Of a DNA stretch of 64,000 nt, positions 53,251 through 64,000 are shown piece after piece. A program made the position numbers and the translations under genes. Source of the DNA: Cohnella rhizosphaerae (GTDB lineage: Bacteria; Bacillota; Bacilli; Paenibacillales; Paenibacillaceae); NCBI RefSeq assembly GCF_029525575.1, contig NZ_JAPDIA010000001.1, positions 124,001-188,000 of the forward strand, read 5' to 3'. How positions within the stretch are numbered: position 1 is the first letter of the stretch; every line of letters begins with the position of its first letter. Below the pieces are notes generated by a model. That model saw nothing but the letters and a program-made list of their open reading frames with translations. It ran no database searches and was not told the origin of the DNA.

Positions 53251-54829
53251 TTATTTGATACCTTGCTCCTCCAGATAAGCCAGCCACTGTTTTTTGTACG
53301 CTGCCTGCACCTTGTCGAGTCCCGCCTCCTTGGCTTCTCTGACGAACGTCGCCATGCCGGCGTCCACGTCGTCGACCAAGCCGGCCAGCAGCGGGTACAA
53401 GTACAATTTTTGAACCTGATCGAGCGCCGCCTTCTCGGCTTGATAAGACCCGTCGTCTTCGGCGAAGCCGGTGTAGATGTCGGGCTTTCGGATGCGATCC
53501 AGCTCGCGGAACGTCGCTTGAATCTTGTCGTAGCTGGGCCTGAACAGCATATACGCGGGGTTGCGCCACGCCCAGCCGTTCATCGCCTCGCGCGGGAAGC
53601 CGTTCGTCGACTTGTCGCCGATCATGCGATAGTAGCCGTTCTCGATCGTATAGTGAACGCCTTCGATGCCGTATTCGGTCAGCCGGTTGTAGCGCTCGTC
53701 GGTCACGAGCTTTTCGTAGAACGCAAGCGCCCGCGCCGGATGCTTCGAGCTTTTGGGAATCGCGAACCCATTGTGCGTCGGATGAACCGGCGTCGCGTAG
53801 CCCTTGGCCATCGGAAACGGATAATAGCCCAGTCGCCAGTTCGGATGCGCGTCCTGCATGTTGTTCAGCGCATCGTCGTAGCGCATCAAGTTGTCGCCGA
53901 ACATGGCGGCCGCGGTGCCGTCGATGATTCGGTCCTGATTGAACGCGGACGTATTCAGCTCGTTTTTGGAAAAGTAGCCGCGATCCGACCACCGCTTGAA
54001 CAGCTTCAGGTCCGCCAACTGCTCGGGGGATCCCCAATAGGAGCGGATGTCCGCAGGCTTCGCATAGGTAGCCAGCATGCCGTACGGCATCGTGCCGATC
54101 GCATGCCGCGTCACGTCGAGCTGCGCGAACGCCAGCGACGTCTGCACGTCGGCGCCGATCGCCACAGGCTGTATATTCGGCTCGTGCCGCTTGATCCCCG
54201 CCAGATACGCTTCGAAGGTGGCGATGTCGACCGGCTTCGGGAGCCCGTATTTCTCCCGCAGATCCTCTCGCCAGACGAAGCCGCCGGTCACGTATTCCTT
54301 GAAGGTCGAAGGCACGGTATAGATGTTGCCGTCGATCCGCACGCCGTCCCACATGTCCTTGGGGATAAAGCGCTGAAGCCGAGGCGACGCCTCGGGCAGC
54401 AAGTCGTCCAGCCGCAGGAAGGCGCCGCGCTTGGCGTACGTCTGATATTGCGCCCAGTCGGCCGTGAACAGCAAATCGACCGATTGGCCGGAAGACAGCA
54501 ACTGCTTGTACTTCAGGTCGTAATCTTTCCAGGCGATAAAGTTGAAGGCGACCGACGCGTTCAGCTCCGCTTCGGCCATCTCGTTGATCGCCTCCTGAAT
54601 CCGCGTCATATCGGGGGGGCGCATTGCCCAGCATATAAAATTGAAGGTCGACGTGCTCGCCTCGGTCGTCCGCGACCCGGCCGCCGACCGCGTCTTGGCG
54701 CGCTTGCGCGGAGGAAGCCGCCTGCGTCGGGAGCGGCGAACCGGCCGAATCTTGTCCCCGGCATGCGGCCAGCAGCAGGACGGTCGCGGCAACGATGCCG
54801 GAGCGCAAGGCGCGTAGGGTTAAGTTCAT
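53251..54829 (-). CDS. Orphan sugar ABC binding lipoprotein (paralogue of the 47255 gene), one frameshift
   Basis: 525 aa when G7 at 54613-54619 is read as G6, restoring LQFYMLGNAPPDMTRIQEAINEM. Start MNLTLRALRSGIVAATVLLL with lipobox LAAC; ribosome site GGAGGC. Closely similar in sequence throughout to the binding protein at 47255-48858 (e.g. the C-terminal FVREAKEAGLDKVQAAYKKQWLAYLEEQGIK), so a duplicated and diverged copy. No permease genes accompany it; it may deliver another sugar to the same LplBC pair. It lies just left of an IS110 element. Confidence 0.88.
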
Positions 54830-54949
54830 CCCCGTGCCTCCTTTCTCCCTCCAGTTTACATCAGATCTATGCAACACAAAACATTCATGATCCTGCCGGG
54901 TCACAGGCTATGATGAATATCTCATCGTAGCCTTTTTTTAGTGATTTCT

Positions 54950-56400
54950 AAGATACTGAAGTTGACCAGGTCAAGTTCGTGGTTTTTTGCGGTGGATCTT
55001 ACCCCGAACACAAAACTGAATGGACAACCTTCGAAGCACAGGCTATTGGACTGCGAGTCCGGATAAAAAATTTTCACGTTTCAGGTTGTCTTCCTGGTTT
55101 TCATGATGGAAAGGAGCGCATGGGTATGCTTGAAGCCATTCTAGAGCGTTGTGCTGGACTGGACGTGCACCAGGAATCCGTCGTCGCTTGTGTGCTGTCC
55201 GGTCCGCTTGACCAAAAGCCCAAGTGCGAAATTCGCACGTTTGGCACGATGACCGACGAACTGCTGGCCCTTGGCGAGTGGCTGTCGGAACAAGGTTGTA
55301 GTCAGGTCGCCATGGAAAGTACCGGCGTGTACTGGAAGCCCGTTTGGAACGTGCTGGAATCCTTCGATTTCGATCTGCTGCTTGCCAATGCACATCATAT
55401 CAAGAATCTACCCGGCCGTAAGACCGACATCAAGGATGCTGAATGGATTGCCAAGCTGCTTCGCTGCGGTTTGATCGAGAACAGCTTCGTCCCCCCGGTC
55501 GATATTCGCGAATTGCGTGATCTGACACGATACCGCAAGAAGTTGGTCCAGGAAGCGACAGCGGAGAAAAACCGCATTCACAAGCTGCTGCAGGATGCCA
55601 ATGTGAAGCTGACCTCGCACATGTCCGACATCTTCGGCGTTTCCGGCCGCCTGTTGCTCCAGAAGATTGTGGATCACGAGGTCATCACGATGGATTTTCT
55701 GGAGACGCACATGAAGGGTGCGCTAAGGCATAAATCTCCCAAGCTGCTTCAATCGCTTAACAGCCGCCTTCGCGCTCACCATCGCAGCATGATCCGTATG
55801 TCCTGGGAGCATTTGCAATACATCGAGTCCTCCATCGCTCAGATGGAAACGCATATTCGCAACTACACCAAAGACAAAGAGGAGAGCTTCAACCTGCTGC
55901 TGACCGTACCGGGAATCAACGAAAACGCGGCGGCCGTGATCTTGGCCGAAATCGGAACGGACATGAGTCAATTCAAAAGCGACCACAGTCTGGCAGCTTG
56001 GGCAGGTATGAGCCCGGGCAATCACGAGAGTGCGGGTAAAAAAAACGGCAGCGGGCAAGGTCCGGAAACAGTCAACTAAAAGCGATCCTTTGCGAATGTG
56101 CTTGGGCGGCCTCGATGACACGAAATACAAGGCTTTCTGCCCGTTATTGGTCGTGGGTAAAACGACTGGGCAAGAAGAAAGCGTTGGTTGCGCTGGGCCA
56201 TACTTTGCTTCGAATCGTCTATCACCTCCTGCTTCATCGCCGTCCGTATCAGGAGTTGGGACCCGATTACCTGGATCGGCATCGCGCTGAACGTCAGCTT
56301 CGCAAGCAGTCTCAAATGATTAAACAGCTTGAAGAAAGCGGCTTTTCCGTCACCAAATTGGCTTAATGAATACTGACTCTACAACCCCCTAAGAACTTCC
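54950..56400 (+). mobile_element. IS110 family insertion sequence (ends approximate)
   Basis: A single transposase gene with about 170 bp of upstream sequence and a short tail. IS110 elements lack clear terminal inverted repeats and make no long target duplications, and none are seen here, so the boundaries are estimates. The neighbouring genes appear unbroken. Confidence 0.75.
55120..56366 (+). CDS. IS110 family transposase, one frameshift
   Basis: 415 aa in two frames. The N-terminal RuvC-like DEDD domain is seen in MLEAILERCAGLDVHQESVV, MESTGVYWKPVWNVLE and LPGRKTDIKDAEWIAKLLR. The C-terminal Tnp20 domain is VPGINENAAAVILAEIGTD..LAAWAGMSPGNHESAGKK.. then LKAILCECAWAASMTRNTRL. The shift occurs at A8 (56038-56045): one more A (or a -1 slip on A_AAA_AAC) gives GKKKRQRARSGNSQLKAILC. 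ATG at 55120 with GGAAAGGAG. Confidence 0.88.
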
Positions 56401-56531
56401 AAATCGGCAGTTCTATTTTTGCATGCGCGTCGAAGGCAGTACGTGCATGGCGATATTCATAAAAAAAAAGGACGGCCCTACCCGCGATGGCTTCTTGAGG
56501 GCACCAGGTCTTGACGTCGAAGTCCGCGGAA

Positions 56532-57440
56532 TTAGGGGATCCTGTCGGGTTCTGCGAAAAATTCCGTAAGGAATTGAACGAACAGCTGCTCCGTCGGCAG
56601 CAGCTTGCGCTGCGTCGGGGAGATGACGCCCACGGTGCGCGTCACTTCGGGTTCGATCAATGGCAGCTTCACCGTCGACTGCGGGATAATGTCCACCAAG
56701 GTGACCTCCGGCATGAGCGCCACGCCGAGACCGGCGGAGACGAGCCCCTTCAGCGCGTCGATATCGTCGCCTTCGAAGGCGATGTGCGGCACGATGCCGA
56801 TCTGGCGGCACGCATTCAACACCAGTTCGCGGAATATCGTCCCTTCCGGCAGCGTGACGAACGGATCGTCCTTCAGCTCCGACAGCCGGACGCCGGACCG
56901 CCCCGCGAGCCGATGGTGCATCGGCAGCAGCGCGACGATTCGCTCGGTGAACAGCAGCTTGGAGCGAATCTTCTTCTCCTCGGCGGGCAGCGGCGCGATG
57001 AGCGCGAGGTTCGACTCGCCGTGAATGACGCCGTCGATGAGGTCGCGGTACAGCGCTTGCCGCATCTGGAACTTGGCCTCGGGATAACGCTGCCGGAACG
57101 CATAGATCGCCGTCGGCATAACGTGGGCGGCCAGACTGATCGGAAAGGCGATGCGGACCGTGCCTTTCTCCGGCTCCAGATGCTCCTTCACCTCGCGCTT
57201 CGCCTCGCCGATCATGTTCATGATCTGCTCGACGCGCGCCAGAAACAGCCTGCCGTTCGGGGTGAGCTTCACCCTCCTCCCCTCGCGGATAAACAAATCT
57301 ACCCCCAGCTCGCTCTCCAGTTGAAGCAGCTGCCTGCTCACCGAGGACTGGGCCACGTGCAGCGCGTTGGCCGCGTCCGTCACATGCTCCCGCTTGGCGA
57401 CTTCCATAAAATATCGCATTTGCCTGATTTCCAGGATCAA
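56532..57440 (-). CDS. LysR family regulator (GltC-like), divergent from gdhA
   Basis: About 302 aa. I favour the TTG at 57440 (AAGGAG 6 nt upstream) giving LILEIRQMRYFMEVAKREHV; an in-frame ATG five codons earlier overlaps that ribosome site. HTH: VTDAANALHVAQSSVSRQLLQLESELGVDLFIREGRRVKLTPNG. Effector domain: GTVRIAFPISLAAHVMPTAIYAFRQRYPEA. The closest match in layout is GltC, which in Bacillus links glutamate synthesis to carbon supply. Divergent placement, 145 bp from the gdhA start, implies it controls that gene. Confidence 0.9.
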   Translation of the reverse strand: MILEIRQMRYFMEVAKREHVTDAANALHVAQSSVSRQLLQLESELGVDLFIREGRRVKLTPNGRLFLARVEQIMNMIGEAKREVKEHLEPEKGTVRIAFPISLAAHVMPTAIYAFRQRYPEAKFQMRQALYRDLIDGVIHGESNLALIAPLPAEEKKIRSKLLFTERIVALLPMHHRLAGRSGVRLSELKDDPFVTLPEGTIFRELVLNACRQIGIVPHIAFEGDDIDALKGLVSAGLGVALMPEVTLVDIIPQSTVKLPLIEPEVTRTVGVISPTQRKLLPTEQLFVQFLTEFFAEPDRIP

Positions 57441-57570
57441 TCGCCTCTCCTTCATGCGCTAAACGCATTAACTTCATCGGAACTGAATATTGGAGCGATC
57501 AACAACTTCGATCATAATATTAAACTACGATCTATAAAAACGGAAATGGCTTTAGGGCCATTGCACCTAA

Positions 57571-58965
<1,395 letters not shown>

Positions 58966-58986
58966 GCTCGCACAGCATTGATCCAG

Positions 58987-59022
58987 CACTCCTCCGGTTG
59001 ATCCGGCGGAGTGTTTCTTTTT
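58987..59022 (+). terminator. Rho-independent terminator of gdhA
   Basis: CACTCCTCCGG / TCCGGCGGAGTG imperfect stem around TTGA, then TTTCTTTTTC, 22 bp past the gdhA stop. Confidence 0.8.
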
Positions 59023-59125
59023 CAAACGAAAAAAACCGGAATTAAAAAATGCACTTGAAATCCCAATTTATCCGAGTATAATTGTCGGTATAAAAACAAA
59101 ATGAAAACGTCAGGAGTTTTCGATC

Positions 59126-59473
59126 ATGAGTCACGGAATTAAAGCGCAGCGTGAAAAGTGGATCGACGATTATCTGGATCTCTATAATTATGCAGTCTCC
59201 ATTAAGGACGAGGATTGGCAGAAGACGATATTGGCGGAGCTGAGCGCTCCGGCTTACGACGAACGGACCGATCTGCACATGCAGCAGCGTGACGAGCTCA
59301 TCTCTTATTTCAACGATGTCAATCAGACGCTCATCTTCCTGTATCGCAAGCTGCAGAGCGAGAGCGAACAAGCAAGCCGCGAGCAATTGTGGGAGCAGAT
59401 CTGGACGTTAAAGCGGATCAGAGTGGAGATTGGGAAAAAAATGAGGGCGTCCAAGGAAGCGTTGAGTTCGTAA
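59126..59473 (+). CDS. Small helical protein of unknown function, 115 aa
   Basis: MSHGIKAQREKWIDDYLDLYNYAVSIKDEDW.. is followed by AYDERTDLHMQQRDELISYFNDVNQTLIFLYRKLQSESEQASREQLWEQIWTLKRIRVEIGKKMR. Almost entirely helical, with heptad-like spacing in the last 60 residues, so possibly a coiled-coil dimer. Cytoplasmic. An AGGAG-type site sits upstream (GTCAGGAG). No family is recognised. Confidence 0.6.
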   Translation: MSHGIKAQREKWIDDYLDLYNYAVSIKDEDWQKTILAELSAPAYDERTDLHMQQRDELISYFNDVNQTLIFLYRKLQSESEQASREQLWEQIWTLKRIRVEIGKKMRASKEALSS

Positions 59474-59567
59474 ATTAAAAACAAAAGCAGGCCTGCAGCC
59501 GTCTGCTCGGCCCGCCATAAGAATCGTTCGGGACGGCCATTGTCGGATGGCCGCTTCGGCGCGATGC

Positions 59568-59780
59568 TTACTTAGCGGAAGAGACTGCGTTCATCATGCC
59601 CATCATCATCGTCATCATTTCGTCGCATTGCTGAAGGCGGGACATCATCATTTCCTTGTCCATCATGCCCATCATGTCCGCTTTGGTCATCTCGTCCATC
59701 ATCATTTGCATGGACTTCATCTTGGCCGTCATGTCTTCCATGCAGGTCATCATCATCATGTTCATCATCATTTTTTCCAT
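59568..59780 (-). CDS. Extremely methionine-rich small protein, 70 aa
   Basis: ATG at 59780, 9 nt after the ribosome site AAGGAGGTG. Thirty of 70 residues are Met, in clusters such as MEKMMMNMMMMTCMEDM and MMTMMMGMM. There are also two Cys (residues 13 and 52) and many Lys, Asp and Glu. Clusters of Met and Cys can bind Cu(I), as in periplasmic or extracellular 'Mets' motifs, but no signal peptide is present, so this would act in the cytoplasm or the spore. Since ATG reads CAT in reverse, the opposite strand shows a long His-rich frame; that frame has no ribosome site. I do not know this family. Confidence 0.7.
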   Translation of the reverse strand: MEKMMMNMMMMTCMEDMTAKMKSMQMMMDEMTKADMMGMMDKEMMMSRLQQCDEMMTMMMGMMNAVSSAK

Positions 59781-59886
59781 GATTCCTTCACCTCCTTCTA
59801 TCCTTTGGTTGCCTTGCTCTATTAGCATATACGAAAACTGGAAGTCTCTTCAAGCCTGCAACATTCGGATGGGAATGGTATGATAA

Positions 59887-59924
59887 GAGAAAAAGCCCGC
59901 GGCGCATCGTACGCCCGGGCTTCT
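59887..59924 (-). terminator. Rho-independent terminator of the DUF1801 gene
   Basis: GAGAAAAAGCCCGC / GCCCGGGCTTCTC forms a stem; the minus strand ends in GGCTTTTTCTC. It begins immediately after the stop at 59925. Confidence 0.75.
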
Positions 59925-60296
59925 CTATTTACGCCAAAAGGTGTCGCAGTCGGCTTTATCCGCCACATTAAACGCGATCATTTTCTCCAGCAAATCATAA
60001 TCCAACGGGCTGTCCCAGCGGATGCGCACGAGCTCTTTGGTAGACTCATAGCCCGCTTGCGCGATATCGTTCGCAAACCGCAGCATGCACGCCTTCTCCA
60101 GCGCGACGGCCATATGCCGCTTGGCGGCGCTGAAGCCGATAATAAACGTGCCGTGGTCGGTGAACATCGGCTGATTCCACGCGAGCTTGGGCGTCAGCTG
60201 CGGAAACTTGCTCCTGATCCAATCGAAAACCGCTTCGAGCTTCTCCCGGTGAGCAAGGTTGTCGATGCGCCCCAAGAATTCCGCGAATACTTCCAT
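59925..60296 (-). CDS. DUF1801 / iron chaperone-like (YdhG-type) protein
   Basis: 123 aa from MEVFAEFLGRIDN at 60296 (ribosome site GGGGGAG). The DUF1801 pattern is clear: EKLEAVFDWIRSKFPQLTPKLAWNQPMFTDHGTFIIGFSAAKRHMAVALEKACMLRF, with the NQPMF..I.GFS core like frataxin-fold 'iron chaperone' proteins. The C terminus is VRIRWDSPLDYDLLEKMIAFNVADK. Metal binding is suggested for some relatives; the function here is unproven. It is followed by its own terminator. Confidence 0.85.
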   Translation of the reverse strand: MEVFAEFLGRIDNLAHREKLEAVFDWIRSKFPQLTPKLAWNQPMFTDHGTFIIGFSAAKRHMAVALEKACMLRFANDIAQAGYESTKELVRIRWDSPLDYDLLEKMIAFNVADKADCDTFWRK

Positions 60297-60312
60297 CGGT
60301 CTCCCCCCATTT

Positions 60313-62587
60313 TTACCCATTATACCGATCGTCGAATGGCGCCGCAAACGTGTAGCTTTGTCCCGCCTCGACGGACAGCTCCACAAGCTCGGGCCCAAGG
60401 CCCCGAATCCGGCAGACGCCGGTCCGGTCCGCGCGGATAACGGCACGGTCGAGACGTCCTTGCGACCATGCCATATCGACCGTGTAGCCGCCTCTGCCCC
60501 GAAGACCTTTTACCGTTCCGTCGCTCCAAGCCGCCGGCCATGCCGGAAGCAGCTGCAGCACGCCCCGGTGGCTCTGCAGCAGCATCTCGGCGATGCCCGC
60601 CGTTCCCCCCGAAGTTGCCGTCGATCTGAAACGGCGGATGATTGTCGAGCAAATTCGGCAGCGTGGAGTGGCCGAGCAAAGCCAGTACGTTGTCGCGAGC
60701 CTGGTCCGCGTCCCGCAGGCGCGCCCAAAAATTGACGATCCATGCCCGGCTCCAGCCGGTATGGCCGCAGCCATGGGCGAGGCGACGCTCAAGCGTGATC
60801 CGCGCGGCGGCTGCCAGCTCCGGCGTTTCTTCGGCGTTGAACTGCTCCCCGGGATACAGCCCGAACAGATGCGAGATATGCCGGTGACCGGGCTCTGCTT
60901 CCTCGTAGTCCTCCATCCACTCCTGAATCTGGCCGTGCTTGCCGATTTTCGTCCCGGGAATGCGGTCCAGCGCATCCGCGAGCGTCTCGCGGAACGGTTC
61001 GTCGATGCCTAGAATGCCGGCGCTATCTAGACAGGCTTCGAACAAGGCGCGCATGATCTGAAAATCCATGGAGGCGCCGGCGCACAAGACGCCGGATTCG
61101 CCTCCGGGAAGCACGTACGTATTCTCCGGCGAAATGGACGGACAGGTGATGAGCCGACCGTCATCCCCTTCGATCAGGTAATCCAGCAAAAAGCGGGCGG
61201 CTTCCTTCATCGTCGGGTACGCCTGTGCCAGGAACGCTTCGTCTTTGCCGAAGGCGTAATGCTCCCACAGATGGAGGCAGAGCCACGCGGCCCCGAGCGG
61301 CCAGAAGGTCGAAGGCGTCCAGCCGTCCTGCGGCGCCGTATCCGCCCAGATGTCCGTATTGTGATGCGCGGCGAACCCGCGGCACCCGTACATGGTCTCC
61401 GCCGTCCGGCGCCCCGGTTCCCGCATGCGCTCGATCAGCTCGAAAAGCGGGAGATGGCATTCGGACAGATTGCAATTTTCCGCGGGCCAGTAATTCATCT
61501 GGGCGTTGATGTTGATCGTATACTTGCTGTCCCAGGGCGGCAGAAAGTGGGGGTTCCAGATGCCCTGCAAGTTGGCCGGCAGCGACCCGGGACGGCTGGA
61601 GGCGATAAGGAGGTATCGGCCGTAGCGGAAATACAAGGCCACGAGTCCCGGATCGTCTTCGCCCTGCTTGGCCCGAGCCAGTCTCTCGTCCGTCGGCAAG
61701 CCGGCTTTCTCGCCGCCCGCGTCCGCGATGTCCAGCTGCACGCGGTCGTACAGGGCGCGATAGTCGGAAATATGGCGTTCGCGCAGCTCCTCGTAGGAAC
61801 GGCGCGACGCCTCGCCGATCGACGCCTTGCAGGCTCGCTCCGGGTCCGGCGAGCGGAACGTCGTGGCGGCCGCGACGTACAAGATCGCTTCGTCCGCCTG
61901 CTCGATCACCAAATATTCGCCGATCGTGCGGCAGCCGCCCCCTTTCACGACCGCCTTGACCGCCGCGCGAAAGTCCACGCCGACCTCGCCGCCCGCCTGC
62001 CCCGACAGGACCAGTCCGTCCGTTCCCCACGAACGGATGCCGTCCATATTCCGTCGCTGCTGCCGATTCCAGCGGACGCGAAAGTTCAAGGAAGCGGGCT
62101 TGTCGGCCGCAAGCCGAAGCGCGATGACTTGATCCGGGCAACTGGCGAACGCTTCGCGGGAATAGCGAATGCCTGCCTGCGCGTAGCAGATGCCGGCAAG
62201 ACCGCTGCCCAGATCCAGCTCCCGTTCGTATTGCTCGAAATGACCGTCGGCCGCCGCGTTCTGAAGCTCCAGATCGCCCAGCGGCAAGTAGTGCCGCTGG
62301 GACTCGGGGACGCCCGTCAGCGCCATCAAGGCTAAATCCTCGGCTTCCCGGAGCTTGCCGGCGAGGATCAGCTCGCGGATCCGCGGCAGATTGGCCAGCG
62401 CGTCGGGATTGTTGCGGTCCCGCGGACCGCCGTACCACAGCGAGTCTTCGTTCAATTGCAAGAACTCGCCGCTCGTGCCGCCGAAGATCATGGCGCCGAG
62501 CCGCCCGTTGCCGATCGGCAGCGCTTCGTTCCAGTCCTTGGCCGGCTGCCTGTACCACAGCTTATCGTTAGTCGCGTTCACGGTCAC
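60313..62587 (-). CDS. GH95 family alpha-L-fucosidase/galactosidase, one frameshift
   Basis: 757 aa when C6 at 60605-60610 is read as C5, restoring [21 protein letters not shown] and a stop at 60313. N-terminal beta domain: LWYRQPAKDWNEALPIGNGRLGAMIFGG..LNEDSLWYGGP. Catalytic (alpha/alpha)6 part: GSLPANLQGIWNPHFLPPWDSKYTININAQMNYWPAENCNLSECH, GCRGFAAHHNTDIWADTAPQDG. No signal peptide, so it acts inside the cell on imported oligosaccharides (inference). It starts 16 bp past the AraC regulator stop, suggesting joint transcription. Confidence 0.92.
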
Positions 62588-62602
62588 GATATTCCCCCTT
62601 CG

Positions 62603-64000
62603 TTACGTTCGAACCGCGTCCCGGAATTCCTGCGGCGTGACGCCGGTCGCTTTCTTGAAGAAACGGGTGAACGACTGGGAGGCTTCGTAGCCGACCCGCA
62701 CCCCGATCTCCAACACCTTCAGGTCGTCGCCCTTCAGCAGCGTCTTCGCCCGCTCGATGCGCGCGGCTTCGATATACTCGGACATATTGACGCCGCAGGC
62801 CTGCTTGAACAGCCGCGACAGATAGGACGGATTGAAGTGGATATATCCGGCGAGCCGGACGAGGGACAGATCCTCGTCGAGATGCTCCTCGATGTACGCG
62901 CGGACCTTCAGGATCGCTTCGGCGGCCCGGTTGCGCTCGCCGGTGCTTCTTAGCTCGAACAGCGACCCGGCCGTCGCCCGAAGAAAGGCGAACGCGTCCT
63001 TCCAGGACGCGAATTCGTCGCGGCGCATCAGCGCAGGAAAGCGCACGACCTGGTTTTCCAGCTCCCATCTGTTGATGTAGGACAATAGAATGAGAGAAAT
63101 CGTATAGTACAGCTCCAGCAAATAAGGAGACCCGTTGTCCGGCTCAGTATCGGTCAGCTCGTCGAAAAGCTGGAGGAACTCGTCTCGTCTGCCCGCTTCC
63201 AGATGCGCGGATAGCGCATCCGACTTGTCCCGCGGCGAACGCTCTTTGACGCAGCACGAAACTTCGAGGCTGAGCGTCCGCACCATCTGCTCGCCGTCTC
63301 CGGCCCGGGTCTGCCTTTGCCGCCGCAACTTGTCGTAGGTCGCGGACAGCTTCGGCCAATTGGAAGGGCGGTCCGCCAGCGTGACGGCGACGGACAGGTT
63401 CAGGCTGCTCAGACATGCCTGCTGGATCAGCTCGAACTGCCCGACCAAATAGGTCGGGAAGGATGCGTCATCCGCCTCGTCTTCGCCCGCTTCCGCCCGA
63501 TCCGCGGACGTCTGAATCAGCCAGACGACGTCTCCGAAGCGGTCGATCATGCCAAGGCACAGCACATGGCCGTCCAGCAAGCGCTCGGCCAGCAGCGTGA
63601 CGGCCATGGCCGATTCATGCCGATTCGCATAAGAAGACAAGGCTGCCGAGATGCCGGAGAGATCCCCCTGCGCCACGTAGACCGGCCTGTCCGCGTCGAG
63701 CGGTATGTTCAGCTTGCCGAAGTCCTCCGCCAGATTGGCCGCTTCATTCGCGCCGTGCAGCAGATGCCTGAAGTATTCGCCGCGCGCCAGCACCTCGAGC
63801 GTGTTCAGCTTCTCCTGCGCCCGGTGGATAAGGTCGTTCACGCGCAGGCTGTCGTTCAGCTCCGCGACGGCTTGTCCGACCGCATGAATGACTTTGGGAT
63901 ACCCTTCGCTCTTGAGCAAATATTGGACGCCGGGCGTCTGAATCGCCTGGTATACGGCATCGAAGTCGCTATAGCCAGTAAGGAAGATCAATCGGCAATG
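62603..64000 (-). CDS. AraC-type response regulator (partial at the right edge)
   Basis: 465 codons visible; the N-terminal receiver domain is cut by the window edge. What remains starts CRLIFLTGYSDFDAVYQAIQTPGVQYLLKSEGYPKVIHAV, the end of a receiver (TGYSDF and YLLK), then a long linker domain. C-terminal HTH pair: LSLVRLAGYIHFNPSYLSRLFKQACGV and EIGVRVGYEASQSFTRFFKKATGVTPQEFR. It belongs to the YesN-type two-component regulators of sugar uptake in Paenibacillus and probably controls the fucosidase gene behind it. Confidence 0.9.
   Translation of the reverse strand, partial: HCRLIFLTGYSDFDAVYQAIQTPGVQYLLKSEGYPKVIHAVGQAVAELNDSLRVNDLIHRAQEKLNTLEVLARGEYFRHLLHGANEAANLAEDFGKLNIPLDADRPVYVAQGDLSGISAALSSYANRHESAMAVTLLAERLLDGHVLCLGMIDRFGDVVWLIQTSADRAEAGEDEADDASFPTYLVGQFELIQQACLSSLNLSVAVTLADRPSNWPKLSATYDKLRRQRQTRAGDGEQMVRTLSLEVSCCVKERSPRDKSDALSAHLEAGRRDEFLQLFDELTDTEPDNGSPYLLELYYTISLILLSYINRWELENQVVRFPALMRRDEFASWKDAFAFLRATAGSLFELRSTGERNRAAEAILKVRAYIEEHLDEDLSLVRLAGYIHFNPSYLSRLFKQACGVNMSEYIEAARIERAKTLLKGDDLKVLEIGVRVGYEASQSFTRFFKKATGVTPQEFRDAVRT

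Noticed and set aside
59547..59825. Histidine-rich plus-strand frame that looked like a metal-binding protein
   Set aside because: It is the exact antisense of the Met-rich gene (CAT for ATG); only the minus strand has a ribosome site.

Overview
The window looks like a chromosomal segment of a high-GC, spore-forming Firmicute of the Paenibacillaceae (Paenibacillus/Cohnella-like). Supporting signs are a GerPF-type spore germination protein, strong AGGAGG-type ribosome sites, LplB-type sugar ABC transporters paired with a membrane-anchored AraC regulator, and a paeninodin-type lasso peptide cluster. No rRNA or tRNA gene was seen.

1-6.8 kb: an integron-like cassette array, which is the most unusual part. 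Eight AT-rich cassettes, each with one main minus-strand gene (FlaR-like kinase, two unknowns, DUF3841, GNAT, HEPN protein, lipoprotein, small membrane protein), are separated by seven GC-rich attC-like repeats of about 165 bp. A tyrosine recombinase lies at the proximal end in the same orientation. Each cassette carries its own pair of inverted outer arms of about 15-18 bp starting at the GTTRRRY-like core. All seven complete pairs differ at position 11 in the same way (G on one side, A on the other). The recombinase resembles XerC/D and lacks the insertion typical of IntI.

7-17.8 kb: a lasso peptide operon on the minus strand: sulfotransferase, cyclase, 42-aa precursor, HPr-kinase-like peptide kinase, RRE protein, transglutaminase-like protease, nucleotidyltransferase, ABC exporter, APS kinase and a VanZ-like protein. 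The pairing of a PAPS-making enzyme with a sulfotransferase suggests a sulfated, and possibly phosphorylated, lasso peptide. 17.8-35.4 kb: directly upstream and co-directional is a Wzx/Wzy-type exopolysaccharide locus (Wzz, tyrosine kinase, galU, sugar-phosphate transferase, glycosyltransferases, polymerase, flippase, pyruvyltransferase, manC, ugd, secreted glycosidase), preceded by a NarL/DegU-type two-component pair (35.6-37.0 kb).

37.7-50.8 kb: housekeeping and transport genes: guanine deaminase, class I aldolase, a DrrAB-like exporter, an Rrf2 regulator, VOC, GerPF-like and DUF4180 proteins, and an AraC sensor facing a sugar ABC operon. 51.1-56.4 kb is a patchwork with signs of transfer: phosphotransferase, AT-rich nucleotidyltransferase, a 14-G run, an orphan sugar-binding protein and an IS110 element. 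56.5-64 kb: a LysR regulator divergent from gdhA, a 70-aa protein with 30 methionines, a DUF1801 protein, a GH95 fucosidase and a truncated AraC response regulator.

Many genes are broken by one-base indels in homopolymers. Removing one base restores a full family-length protein in 20 runs and adding one does so in 2 more. I read these mainly as sequencing or assembly errors. The affected genes are given at their reconstructed full extents, and the disrupted runs are named in each entry.
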